Shown in pieces: positions 5,925 through 12,536 of a stretch of 12,595 nucleotides of DNA; positions within the stretch are counted from its first letter, which is position 1, and every line of letters starts with the position of its first letter. The DNA comes from an uncultured Rubrobacteraceae bacterium (GTDB lineage Bacteria > Actinomycetota > Rubrobacteria > Rubrobacterales > Rubrobacteraceae), in the NCBI GenBank assembly GCA_902805985.1, contig CADCUW010000453.1, positions 1-12,595 of the forward strand. Reading direction: 5' to 3'. The position numbers were made by a program, and so were the translations under genes. The notes under the pieces are model-generated. The model made no database searches. It was not told where the DNA came from and worked only from the letters and a program-made list of their open reading frames with translations.

Positions 5925-7103
5925 TCAGTAAACGCGTCCGCGGCCCGCGCCCAGCGCCAGGGCGACGGCTGCCAGCAGCATGGGCGCGACGACCCCGAAC
6001 GCGGTCCCTATGCCGACCCGGTCGGCCAGCGCCCCTAGCGCGAACGGTGCTATGAGGACCGCGCCGCCCCCGCCGACCGCGAGCCTGGCCGCGGCGGCGT
6101 CGGCGTTGCCTGGGGCCGCGGCCAGGGCCGCCGAGACGCCCAGTGGGTAGACGCTGCCGATGCCGAACCCGGTGAGAAAGAGGCCTAGGAGGGTAGGGGC
6201 GGTCCCCCCGGAGAGCCAGAGCAGGGGGAAGCCCGCCAGGGCGACGCAGAGGGTCGCGGCCAAGAGCGTCGCCGGGGGCAGGGCGCGCGCGAGGCGGCTG
6301 CCCAGGAGGCGCCCGGCCAGCATGGCGACGAAGAAGAGGGTCAAGGCCGTCGCCGCCCCCGGGCGGGTGAGGCCAACGGTGCCCGCGAGGAAGTCCGCCC
6401 CCCAGTACCCGACGCACCACTCCGAGCCCACACCCAAGGTAACGAGTGCCCAGAACGCCCAGTACCGGGGCGGCAACGCCCGCAGCCCGGTCGGCGCGCC
6501 GCCCTCCCCGGCGACATCGCGCTCCGGGGGACCCGCCGACCGGAAAAAGGAGAGGGCGGCTAAGAGGGCGAGCGCCCCAACTGGGGCCACAAGCGCCGGG
6601 CGCCAGCCGAAGCCCGACGCGGCGAAGGCACCGACGAGCAGCGGGGCCGAGATGGCGCAGGCGCTGGCCGCGACGTTGGACTCCGAGAGGGCAACCGCCG
6701 ACCACGGGCCGTGCTTGTCGGAGAGCAGCGCCTCTGAGGCGACGAGCAGCAGGGCGCCGCAGACGCCCATGGAGAGCGCGGCGGGGACGGTAGCCCATAC
6801 GCCGGGGCTCAGGACCAGCAGCAGGGCGCCTAGGGCCATGCCGGCCGCCCCTCCCCAGAGCGCCTCCCTCCTGCCCCAACGGACCAGGACTCGGTCCCCG
6901 AGGAGGCCGACGAGCACGCCGCCGAGCGCGAAGGCGCTGAAGTGGAGGCTTGCCGCGGCGTAGCCGAGGCCCTGCTCCTCACGGAGGAACGGCATGATCG
7001 GCCCGAGTACGGTCATCGTGAAGGCGAAGTAGCCCACAAGCCCGTAGGCCGTCCAGGTGATCGGGTCCCGGACGAAGGCGCCCCGCTCCCGCTTGACGGA
7101 CAT
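5925..7103 (-). CDS. major facilitator superfamily transporter
   Basis: A 392-residue integral membrane protein of usual MFS size. The first helix follows a short basic N-terminus (MSVKRERGAFVRDPITWTAY, then GLVGYFAFTMTVLGPIMPFL). The segment GDRVLVRWGRREALWGG between helices 2 and 3 is the MFS signature loop (G-D-R-x-x-x-R-x-G-R-R). Hydrophobic segments continue regularly, with a charged central loop (FFRSAGPPERDVAGEGGAPT) dividing two six-helix halves. The second half has the repeated motif GRLLGSRLA and ends in ALALGAGRGRVY. The substrate cannot be told; drug or metabolite export is plausible for this type. Start at 7103 is preferred for length; an in-frame ATG at 7151 is possible because no strong ribosome binding site decides. 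Confidence 0.85.
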   Translation of the reverse strand: MSVKRERGAFVRDPITWTAYGLVGYFAFTMTVLGPIMPFLREEQGLGYAAASLHFSAFALGGVLVGLLGDRVLVRWGRREALWGGAAGMALGALLLVLSPGVWATVPAALSMGVCGALLLVASEALLSDKHGPWSAVALSESNVAASACAISAPLLVGAFAASGFGWRPALVAPVGALALLAALSFFRSAGPPERDVAGEGGAPTGLRALPPRYWAFWALVTLGVGSEWCVGYWGADFLAGTVGLTRPGAATALTLFFVAMLAGRLLGSRLARALPPATLLAATLCVALAGFPLLWLSGGTAPTLLGLFLTGFGIGSVYPLGVSAALAAAPGNADAAAARLAVGGGGAVLIAPFALGALADRVGIGTAFGVVAPMLLAAVALALGAGRGRVY

Positions 7104-7250
7104 CGGTTCTTCGCGCACCTTCCCCCTCGTCGCCCGGACACGCGCGAGCATAGCAGCCCCGCCGGGGGGCATCCAGGTACGCAAATAGCACCCTCGCAAG
7201 ACCCTTGAGCCAGCCGGCCCGCACACGAGAAGGCCGCTCGGTAAAGGACC

Positions 7251-7300
7251 AGACCTCGCCAAGTTCCGACGATTGCCCTTCCATGCAATTTGGTGAATAC
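7251..7300 (+). repeat. dispersed intergenic repeat, copy A
   Basis: Contains CGCCAAGTTCCGAC (7257-7270), CCTTCC (7277-7282) and, after exactly 10 bases, GTGAATA (7293-7299). The blocks and their order match copies B and C. It lies between the start of the MFS gene and the end of the dihydrofolate-reductase-like gene. Confidence 0.6.
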
Positions 7301-7347
7301 GAAGAGGTGCGCGCCGCGACCGGTTGCCTACAGGTCCCGGGCGTTTT

Positions 7348-7377
7348 GGAGACGGAGCAGGCGGAAGAACCGTCTCC
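7348..7377. terminator. perfect 8-bp hairpin directly after DHFR-like stop
   Basis: CCGTCTCC (7370-7377) and GGAGACGG (7348-7355) pair perfectly around a 14-base loop. On the minus strand the first base of the stem follows the TAA stop (7378-7380) immediately. No T-run follows, so this is an actinobacterial-type terminator without a U tail, or a 3'-end-stabilising hairpin. Confidence 0.5.
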
Positions 7378-7938
7378 TTAAGTCTCGGTGTGGTAGCGGA
7401 GGTAAACCATGCCGCCTCCGAAACGGCGCTCGTCAAGCAGCTCGAGCTCCAGGCGGATGCCGTCAGGGAGGGACCGTTTGCCGCCCCCCACCACGACGGG
7501 TACGATGAACAGGTGGCACTCGTCGACCAGCCCGGCTCCGAAAGCTTGGGCGGCGAGATCGGCGCCGCCCACGGCAAGGTCGCGCCCCACCGACCCTTTC
7601 ATCCGCCGCACCGCCTCGGGGTCGAAGCCCCGCTCGATCCGCGTCTTGGAGGTTGACACTGCCTCCAGTGTTCTAGAGTACACGACCTTGTCGGCCGCTT
7701 GCCAGATCTCCGAGAAGTCGCGCATGAGCGGCGACTGGTCGGCGAGGGTGGGGTCGGTCTCCCAACCTACCATCGTCTCGTACATACGGCGCCCATAAAG
7801 GTAATACCCAACCGGTCGTTCGAGGTCGTTGATGAAGGCGTGCACCTCCTCGTCCGGCATGGCCCAGTCGAAGTTACCGTCCTCGTCGGCGACGTAGCCG
7901 TCGAGCGACGCGATCGCCGAGTAGACCAGCTTGGCCAT
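7378..7938 (-). CDS. dihydrofolate-reductase-like protein (RibD C-terminal domain family)
   Basis: A 186-residue stand-alone RibD-C/DHFR-fold protein. It starts MAKLVYSAIASLDGYVADED, the family's first strand with the S-L-D-G-x-x-A-D motif, followed by FDWAMPDEEVHAFIND. YYLYGRRMYETMVGWE is the conserved G-R-x-x-Y-E-x-M segment, and VGGADLAAQAFGAGLVDECH the nucleotide-binding G-G-A region, then VPVVVGGGKR and the terminal GMVYLRYHTE. Such proteins are common in actinobacteria as NADPH-dependent reductases of unknown substrate; only some have folate activity, so the DHFR label describes the fold, not the proven reaction. The ATG at 7938 is set by GGGAGG six bases upstream. It is divergent from the aac(3) gene. 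Confidence 0.85.
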   Translation of the reverse strand: MAKLVYSAIASLDGYVADEDGNFDWAMPDEEVHAFINDLERPVGYYLYGRRMYETMVGWETDPTLADQSPLMRDFSEIWQAADKVVYSRTLEAVSTSKTRIERGFDPEAVRRMKGSVGRDLAVGGADLAAQAFGAGLVDECHLFIVPVVVGGGKRSLPDGIRLELELLDERRFGGGMVYLRYHTET

Positions 7939-8049
7939 GGTGGACCTCCCTCCACGCGCACCCTTTGCGTTTCGCGACCAGCCCACGAAGGATAAGGCAC
8001 CGACCACGCAATCCAACGGGTCTTCCGCAGGCCTACCTAGCGTGGGCCA

Positions 8050-8116
8050 GGCGAACTTTGGAGAATCTCTTCAAGGCGAAGTTCCGAGCCCCCCTTCCAC
8101 GTACTCGAGTGAATAG
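8050..8116 (+). repeat. dispersed intergenic repeat, copy B
   Basis: Left block GGCGAACTTTGGAGAATC, middle block GGCGAAGTTCCGAG (8075-8088), CCTTCC (8093-8098) and GTGAATA (8109-8115) after exactly 10 bases. It aligns end to end with copy C at 9143-9208 by eye at roughly two thirds identity. GAACTT and AAGTTC within it form an inverted pair. Confidence 0.65.
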
Positions 8117-8126
8117 GGTCGAGAGT

Positions 8127-8156
8127 GGAGGCAGGCGCTATTATGCGCCTGCCTTC
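8127..8156 (+). promoter_or_regulatory. strong stem-loop in the aac(3) leader
   Basis: AGGCAGGCGC (8129-8138) and GCGCCTGCCT (8145-8154) are perfectly complementary around the loop TATTAT. With a G-U and a G-C pair the RNA stem can extend to 8127-8156. It lies 102 bases before the aac(3) start and 11 bases after repeat copy B. There is no T-run, so a leader regulatory structure or a palindromic protein-binding site is more likely than a simple terminator. Confidence 0.55.
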
Positions 8157-8258
8157 GGCCTCGAATACGTTCCCCGGGAGCTAACCCAATTACCGGTGGT
8201 GATAGTTCGTCGTCGCGGGCATTGGCCGACCTCCAGCGCTCCTGCTACCGTGTGGGGC

Positions 8259-9092
8259 ATGCTACCGACGCGAGCACGGCTCGCTCTCGATCTGGAGAAT
8301 CTCGGACTAAGACCGGGCGGGCTGGCGATGGTCCATTGCCGGATGAGCGCCCTCGGCCGCGTGGTCGGCGGGGCGGAGACCGTCGTGCGCGCCCTGCTCG
8401 ACGCCGTGGGACCAGACGGGACGCTCATGGCCTACACCGGCTGGCAGGACGCCCCGCCCGACGACCTCGGCGCCCTCGACGCGGAGGCGAGGCGCATCTA
8501 CCTCGAGGAGCACCCGGCCTACGACCCGCGCGTCGCGCTCTCCAGCCGCGACCACGGGCGGGTGGCCGAGGCCCTGAGGACCTGGCCGGGCTCCCGCCAC
8601 AGCGGTCACCCTGAGGCGGGCGTGGCGGCGGTGGGGCGTCTCGCCGGGGAGCTCACCGCGGGGCACCCCTACGACAACCCATACGGCGCGGGCACGCCCT
8701 ACGCGAGGCTGGTCGAACTCGGGGGCCAGGTGCTGATGTTGGGTGCGCCACTGGACACAGTCACCTTGATCCATCACGCGGAGGCCGTGGCGAGGGTTCC
8801 GGACAAGCGTCGGGTCAGCTACGGGATGCCCGTGGTCGTGGACGGGGAGCGCGTGTGGCGGACCTTCTCGGACATCGACACTGGGGAAGGCGCCCTGCCC
8901 TACGGGCGCGTCATAGGCGGGGAGGACTACATAGCGCACATAGCGCGCTCGGCACTTGCCGCGGGGGCCGGGAGGGACGGGCCGGTCGGAGACGCGACGG
9001 CCCACCTGTTCGGCGCGCGTGAGCTCCTCGAGCACGCGGTCGGCTGGATCGAGCGGAGCTTCCCGTCCGGGGGCGCGACGTACCCCGCGTAG
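8259..9092 (+). CDS. aminoglycoside N(3)-acetyltransferase, actinomycete AAC(3) type
   Basis: A 277-residue acetyl-CoA-dependent enzyme that acetylates the 3-amino group of 2-deoxystreptamine aminoglycosides; cytoplasmic. The pattern follows the AAC(3) family and especially the actinomycete AAC(3)-VII/VIII/IX/X group. MVHCRMSALGRVVGGAETVV is at about 24-43, GPDGTLMAYTGWQDAPP at 51-67 and EEHPAYDP at 83-90. RHSGHPEAGVAAVG, HPYDNPYGAGTPYARLVELG and VLMLGAPLDTVTLIHHAEAV (catalytic-site histidine region at 172-173) follow, then DIDTGEGALPYGRV. Length is normal for the family. ATG at 8259 is chosen because it aligns with family starts; only GGGG lies closely before it, so the start is less sure than the identity. 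Whether it confers resistance or acetylates a natural substrate is unknown. Confidence 0.92.
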   Translation: MLPTRARLALDLENLGLRPGGLAMVHCRMSALGRVVGGAETVVRALLDAVGPDGTLMAYTGWQDAPPDDLGALDAEARRIYLEEHPAYDPRVALSSRDHGRVAEALRTWPGSRHSGHPEAGVAAVGRLAGELTAGHPYDNPYGAGTPYARLVELGGQVLMLGAPLDTVTLIHHAEAVARVPDKRRVSYGMPVVVDGERVWRTFSDIDTGEGALPYGRVIGGEDYIAHIARSALAAGAGRDGPVGDATAHLFGARELLEHAVGWIERSFPSGGATYPA

Positions 9093-9142
9093 GCCGACCG
9101 AGCTACAGGGTCGAGGCCCGCGTGGCCCCCTCTCGGCCTGAG

Positions 9143-9208
9143 GCGCGAACTTCGGAGAACCCCCTACAGCCAAGTTCCGAGACCTCTTCCACGCGCACCG
9201 GCGAATGG
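9143..9208 (+). repeat. dispersed intergenic repeat, copy C
   Basis: Left block GCGAACTTCGGAGAAC, middle block GCCAAGTTCCGAGA (9169-9182), CTTCC (9186-9190) and GCGAATG (9201-9207), again 10 bases after CTTCC. Placed between the converging ends of the aac(3) and GNAT genes. It could incidentally serve as part of a bidirectional terminator, since GAACTT and AAGTTC are inverted copies. Confidence 0.65.
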
Positions 9209-9228
9209 AGGTTTGTCGTTCTTCGTGT

Positions 9229-9729
9229 CTACAGGTTCTTGAAGTAGCGTGCTATGGGCAGGAGCGTGAAACCGGCCTTCTCGTAGGCGCGCCGCGCGGG
9301 GGCATGTCCGGGGTCCCCCCCTGTCTCGACCATCGCCACCCCCATCCCCGCTTCCTTGAGCCTTTCGAGTGCGAACATGGTGAGGGCGGTGCCTATGCCC
9401 GCGCCCTGGCGGTCGGGTTCGACGCCCAGCATGGAGATCTCGCCCATGCCTTCCTCGGGGTGGTCGGTTTCCACGGCCACGAAGCCCGCCACGGCGCCCG
9501 CCCTCGCCACGGGGTCAGCCTCGGCGACCCACACGTTCCCCTTGTTCGCGGCGAGGACGCTCCGCACCGCCCGCCGCTGGTCCTCCCACCAGTCGGGGTG
9601 CTGGCGCCGGAAGATCTCGGCGCCCAAGACCCGCTCGAGGGAGGCGTAAGCCGGCTCCCACGCCCTGAGCGAGAGGCCGACTATCTCCTCGGCATCTCGG
9701 TCTTCGAATGGCCGGATCGTTGGCCGCAC
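9229..9729 (-). CDS. GNAT-family N-acetyltransferase
   Basis: A 166-residue single-domain GNAT protein transferring an acetyl group from acetyl-CoA to an unidentified amine. It begins VRPTIRPFEDRDAEEIVGLS, the normal first strand and helix of the fold. The acceptor-side region is EISMLGVEPDRQGAGIGTAL, in which V-x-P-x-x-Q-G-x-G-I-G-T is motif A, the acetyl-CoA pyrophosphate loop. The end, ARRAYEKAGFTLLPIARYFK, is motif B with the catalytic-type tyrosine. Start GTG at 9729 is preferred because AAAGGT lies six bases upstream and the protein then begins where the family does. An in-frame GTG at 9810 would put repeat copy E inside the gene. It converges on aac(3). No sign of antibiotic specificity can be read. 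Confidence 0.85.
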   Translation of the reverse strand: MRPTIRPFEDRDAEEIVGLSLRAWEPAYASLERVLGAEIFRRQHPDWWEDQRRAVRSVLAANKGNVWVAEADPVARAGAVAGFVAVETDHPEEGMGEISMLGVEPDRQGAGIGTALTMFALERLKEAGMGVAMVETGGDPGHAPARRAYEKAGFTLLPIARYFKNL

Positions 9730-9794
9730 AGGTTGACCTTTCGGTAGGTTACGGACGGATATTACCCGCGACGGCAGGGCGACGCTTCCGGGCA

Positions 9795-9836
9795 CAACCT
9801 CGCAGAGCACCCCTTCCGAGCACTCCGGTGGATAGG
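9795..9836 (+). repeat. dispersed intergenic repeat, copy E (degenerate)
   Basis: CCTTCC (9812-9817) followed after exactly 10 bases by GTGGATA (9828-9834), in the spacer between the divergent GNAT and DUF5946 genes. The ACTCCG just before GTGGATA resembles the same place in copy B. The AAGTTCCGAG block is not well kept, so membership is likely but less certain. Confidence 0.4.
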
Positions 9837-9905
9837 CGTGTGCTCTTGTCGAGGTACCGCTTGGGGTAACCTAAGCTGCAAGGACTTATCGAGGGGAGGG
9901 TGCGC

Positions 9906-10418
9906 ATGGACGAGCGAGCGGGCCTGAGGGCGTGTGCGGGATGCGGGGCGCTGGTACCGGACCCCGAGGGCCCCACCCACCGCTACATCGGGGCCTCGCC
10001 GGGGTGCTGGGCGGCCTACGGTGAGCTCTCGGAGAGGGAGGCCTCAGACTTCCGCTTCATGCGCTACCACCAGCTCTCCGTGGACGCCTACTGCGCCCAG
10101 CACCCGGGCGCGCCCTCCCCGCAGGCCGTCCGCTCGGTGGCCGTGCACCTGGTCGCGCTCCACCTCCAGCTGGAGCGCGGGACGCCCCTCGAGGGGCTCT
10201 ACGCCGCCCGACAGCGGGTGGCTTCGCTTGGCAAGGAGGGGAGGCTGGGCCTCCGGTGGCTGGAGCCTCCCGCCTCGATGGGGGAGGTCACCGTCCTGCG
10301 GGCGCTGGAGGCCCGCGACCCGGCCGAGTACGGGGAGGTCGCGCGCCTGTGGGCCGAGTCGGTGTGGTGGGCGTGGTCCGCCCACCACGCGACCGTGCGC
10401 CTGTGGGCGGCCTTCTAG
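9906..10418 (+). CDS. DUF5946 family protein
   Basis: A 170-residue protein of the DUF5946 family, whose function is unknown. Near the N-terminus CAGCGALVPDPEGPTHRYIG carries a C-x-x-C pair (Cys10, Cys13), which may bind a metal, and the G-P-T-H-R-Y-I-G-A-S-P-x-C-W motif typical of the family. YHQLSVDAYCAQHPG and SVAVHLVALHLQLERG follow and are the other conserved blocks. The C-terminal half is tryptophan-rich (VWWAWSAHHATVRLWAAF). GGGGAGGG ends five bases before the ATG at 9906; GTG at 9900 overlaps that ribosome binding site and is unlikely. Single gene, divergent from GNAT and converging on the hydrolase. Confidence 0.85.
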   Translation: MDERAGLRACAGCGALVPDPEGPTHRYIGASPGCWAAYGELSEREASDFRFMRYHQLSVDAYCAQHPGAPSPQAVRSVAVHLVALHLQLERGTPLEGLYAARQRVASLGKEGRLGLRWLEPPASMGEVTVLRALEARDPAEYGEVARLWAESVWWAWSAHHATVRLWAAF

Positions 10419-10510
10419 GGGCGGGTCATAGCCAAGGGGCGCCAGAGATTTGTAGTTCCGAGGTCGCTGGAGTTCCGGGTGGCATCCTGGGTCGGCGTCG
10501 TGGACTGCTC

Positions 10511-11443
10511 TCAGGCTGCGGACGCCGTGTGCCGCAATATCGCGGGCACGACGACGTCCCACAGATCCCGATGGGGCACCTCGTGACCCACCCGCTCCAG
10601 CGCGAGCAGCCGGGCGCCGGGTACCTCCTTCGCCAGCGCGACCGCGTTGCCGTAGGGGAACATGGGATCCTCGGTGCCGTGTATGACGAGCGCGGGGGCG
10701 CTCACCTCCCCGAGTCGCTCCCTCCAGCGCCTTCCCGTGTCGATGCCCGCGTGATTGGCAATGCCGGAGGCGAGGTTGGCCGTGCGATCGAAGGCGCGGG
10801 CCGCTATCTCGCGTACGGCCGCCTCGTCGAAGGGACGAGAGCCCGCGAACGGGCGCTCGCCTTCGACCATGTAGTCGATCACGGCGTCCCGATCCGACCA
10901 GTCCGGCTCGGGGGCCTCTTCTGCGAAGGAGGCTCGTAGTTCCTCGGACATCTCGGGTAGGTCCGGATCGCCTGGCCCGGCGGTGGGGCTCGTCGAGACC
11001 AGGATCAGCGACGCGACCCGATCGGGATGGTCCAGCGCAACGAGCTGGCCGATCCACCCGCCCACCGACATACCCATCAGATGGGCGCTCTCGAGGCCTA
11101 AGGCGTCGAGCAGACCGACGGCGTCCTCTGCCAGGTCGCGCAGCGAATAGGGCGCGGCCCCTCGCTCGTAGCTGATCGATCTGCCGGTGTCGCGGTGGTC
11201 GTAGCGGATGACGAACCGGGAGCCGGCCATCAGTCCCTCGCAGAACCCCTCCTCCCACCAGTCCATCGAGGATGCCCCTCCCATAATGAGCAGGATGGGG
11301 GGGTCGGCAATGTCGCCGAACGTCTGGGCGCAGAGGTCGACCCCGTTGGCCCGGAGGATCCTCTCGTTGGGTTCCATAGGCCGAACCACGGGACCCGGTG
11401 TGGGCGGCTGCTCTGGGACCTGGGCGTGGTCGCCGTTCGTCAT
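10511..11443 (-). CDS. alpha/beta-fold hydrolase
   Basis: A 310-residue hydrolase of the alpha/beta fold, acting on an unidentified ester or similar bond in the cytoplasm. Catalytic triad by position: nucleophile Ser126 in the elbow GMSVGG, acid Asp259 in HGTEDPMFP, and His287 in VGHEVP. The oxyanion region PPILLIMGGASSMDWWEEG and the segment YDHRDTGRSI are typical of the aclacinomycin-methylesterase-like and related branches, as is the helical cap between about 155 and 235. The first about 25 residues are proline-rich and not part of the fold. AGGAG lies nine bases before the ATG. The gene is alone on its transcript side, with 214 bases to the sigma factor upstream on the same strand. Confidence 0.88.
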   Translation of the reverse strand: MTNGDHAQVPEQPPTPGPVVRPMEPNERILRANGVDLCAQTFGDIADPPILLIMGGASSMDWWEEGFCEGLMAGSRFVIRYDHRDTGRSISYERGAAPYSLRDLAEDAVGLLDALGLESAHLMGMSVGGWIGQLVALDHPDRVASLILVSTSPTAGPGDPDLPEMSEELRASFAEEAPEPDWSDRDAVIDYMVEGERPFAGSRPFDEAAVREIAARAFDRTANLASGIANHAGIDTGRRWRERLGEVSAPALVIHGTEDPMFPYGNAVALAKEVPGARLLALERVGHEVPHRDLWDVVVPAILRHTASAA

Positions 11444-11600
11444 GACGGGCGCTCCTAAAAGGTTACGGCATCGTCTACTCGGAGCATACGCCGATGATCC
11501 TAAGATCCACCATCGATCTAGCCTTCGGAGCGGGACCGAGGTCTCGAGACGGGCTCTCGGGGGCCTATCCGACCTCGGCTAGGCAAGATCTCGGATGCTA

Positions 11601-11640
11601 ACTTTCTCGAATACTCCTTCCGGGCATCCCAGTGAATAAA
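11601..11640 (+). repeat. dispersed intergenic repeat, copy D (degenerate)
   Basis: CCTTCC (11616-11621) followed after exactly 10 bases by GTGAATA (11632-11638). AACTTTCTCGAATA before it is a weak match to the AAGTTCCGAG block of copies A to C. It lies in the spacer between the sigma factor stop and the hydrolase start. Confidence 0.45.
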
Positions 11641-11657
11641 CAGGGCGGCTACGGCGG

Positions 11658-12536
11658 TCAGCGACTGAGCGTGGCCACCTCGTCCAGCCGGGTGAGCTTG
11701 TGCGGGTTGCGGATCGCGTAGATGCGGGCGATCCGGCCGTCCTCGACCACGAAGGTGACTGCCGTGTCGAGCTCGCCGGCCAGGTCGATCCGCGCGGCCG
11801 GGGCGCCATTGAGCCACGCCGTGTCGACCCGGGCACGGGGTGCGACCTGCGCGAACTTGGCGAGGAGCCGCGCCACCGCCTCGGCACCCTCGATCGGGCG
11901 CCGGGCCGCGGGCACCAGGCCGCCACCATCTGCCACCACGACAACATCGGGCGCGAGCACGTCCATCAGGCCCTGCACGTCACCCGTGGCGAGGGCGGCA
12001 AGGAACCGCTCGACGACCTGCCGCTGCTCGGTGCGGCTCACCTCCGCCCGCGGGCGCCGCGCGGCCACGTGCCGGCGCGCCCGATGCGCGATCTGCCTGA
12101 CCGCCGCGGAGGACTTGCCCACGGCCTCGGCGATCTCGTCGTATGGCACCTCGAACACCTCGCGCAGCACGAAGACCGCACGCTCTGCCGGCCCGAGTGT
12201 CTCGAGCACGGTGAGCATCGCGATCGAGACGCTCTCGGCGAGCTCGACGTCCTCGGCTACGTCGGGGCTCGTCAGCAGCGGCTCGGGCAGCCACTCCCCG
12301 ATGTACTCTTCGCGCCGCCGGGCCAGCGTGCGGAGCCGGTTTAGCGCCTGCCGGGTGACTATCCGCACTAGATATGCGCGCGGGTCGCGCACCTCCTGCC
12401 GGGCGGCGTGGCCGATTCCGGCCCACCGCAGCCAGGTCTCCTGTACGACGTCCTCGGCGTCGACCGCGGAGCCGAGCATCTCGTAGGCGACGGTGAAGAG
12501 CAAGCTGCGGTGGGCGACGAACGGGTCTTCGGTCAT
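11658..12536 (-). CDS. ECF41-type (SigJ-like) sigma factor with SnoaL-like C-terminal domain
   Basis: A 292-residue extracytoplasmic-function sigma factor that directs RNA polymerase to its own promoter class. Sigma region 2 covers about 5-70 (YEMLGSAVDAEDVVQETWLR, then DPRAYLVRIVTRQALNRLR) and region 4 about 105-160 (LGPAERAVFVLREVFEVPYD, EIAEAVGKSSAAVRQIAHRA). The linker has the ECF41 hallmark WLPEP at 82-86. The extra C-terminal SnoaL/NTF2-like domain (about 170-290) carries the DGGG motif at 203-206 and the NPHKL motif at 277-281, both diagnostic for the group. In characterised ECF41 members this tail, not a separate anti-sigma factor, regulates activity. ATG at 12536 overlaps the stop of an upstream frame in ATGA; a GTG start at 12593 is possible. 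Confidence 0.92.
   Translation of the reverse strand: MTEDPFVAHRSLLFTVAYEMLGSAVDAEDVVQETWLRWAGIGHAARQEVRDPRAYLVRIVTRQALNRLRTLARRREEYIGEWLPEPLLTSPDVAEDVELAESVSIAMLTVLETLGPAERAVFVLREVFEVPYDEIAEAVGKSSAAVRQIAHRARRHVAARRPRAEVSRTEQRQVVERFLAALATGDVQGLMDVLAPDVVVVADGGGLVPAARRPIEGAEAVARLLAKFAQVAPRARVDTAWLNGAPAARIDLAGELDTAVTFVVEDGRIARIYAIRNPHKLTRLDEVATLSR

Larger units (their letters stand above)
7939..8258. other. divergent intergenic region with repeat and hairpin, no gene
   Basis: This 320-base spacer separates the divergent DHFR-like and AAC(3) genes. It holds repeat copy B (8050-8116) and the strong hairpin at 8127-8156, and must contain both promoters, though no clean -35/-10 pair was found. A stretch at 7943-7962 (GACCTCCCTCCACGCGCACC), which includes the DHFR-like gene's ribosome binding site, is nearly identical to 9181-9199 of copy C. 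Open frames here belong to extensions of the flanking genes and show no family resemblance. Confidence 0.55.

Noticed and set aside
5917..6879. 320-codon minus-strand frame overlapping the MFS gene
   Set aside because: Arginine/glycine/proline-rich off-frame reading of the transporter, without motifs.
8307..9173. 288-codon minus-strand frame opposite aac(3)
   Set aside because: The plus strand matches the AAC(3) family over its full length; the opposite frame is a high-GC shadow.
7251..9208. Integron attC sites
   Set aside because: The repeats lack paired RYYYAAC and GTTRRRY cores, the genes face both ways and no tyrosine integrase is present.
10454..10477. Possible sixth repeat copy (AGTTCCG twice between DUF5946 and the hydrolase)
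   Set aside because: Only the short AGTTCCGAG word matches; the CTTCC and GTGAATA anchors with 10-base spacing are missing.
10044..11258. 404-codon minus-strand frame across DUF5946 and the hydrolase
   Set aside because: Overlaps two well-supported genes out of frame and is rich in arginine and glycine, the signature of off-frame reading.
11480..11520. Palindrome-like GATCCTAAGATC upstream of the hydrolase gene
   Set aside because: Short and imperfect at the centre; no second site or promoter fit supports an operator.
7251..11640. CRISPR array
   Set aside because: The repeats are imperfect, few and separated by whole genes, with no regular spacers and no cas genes.
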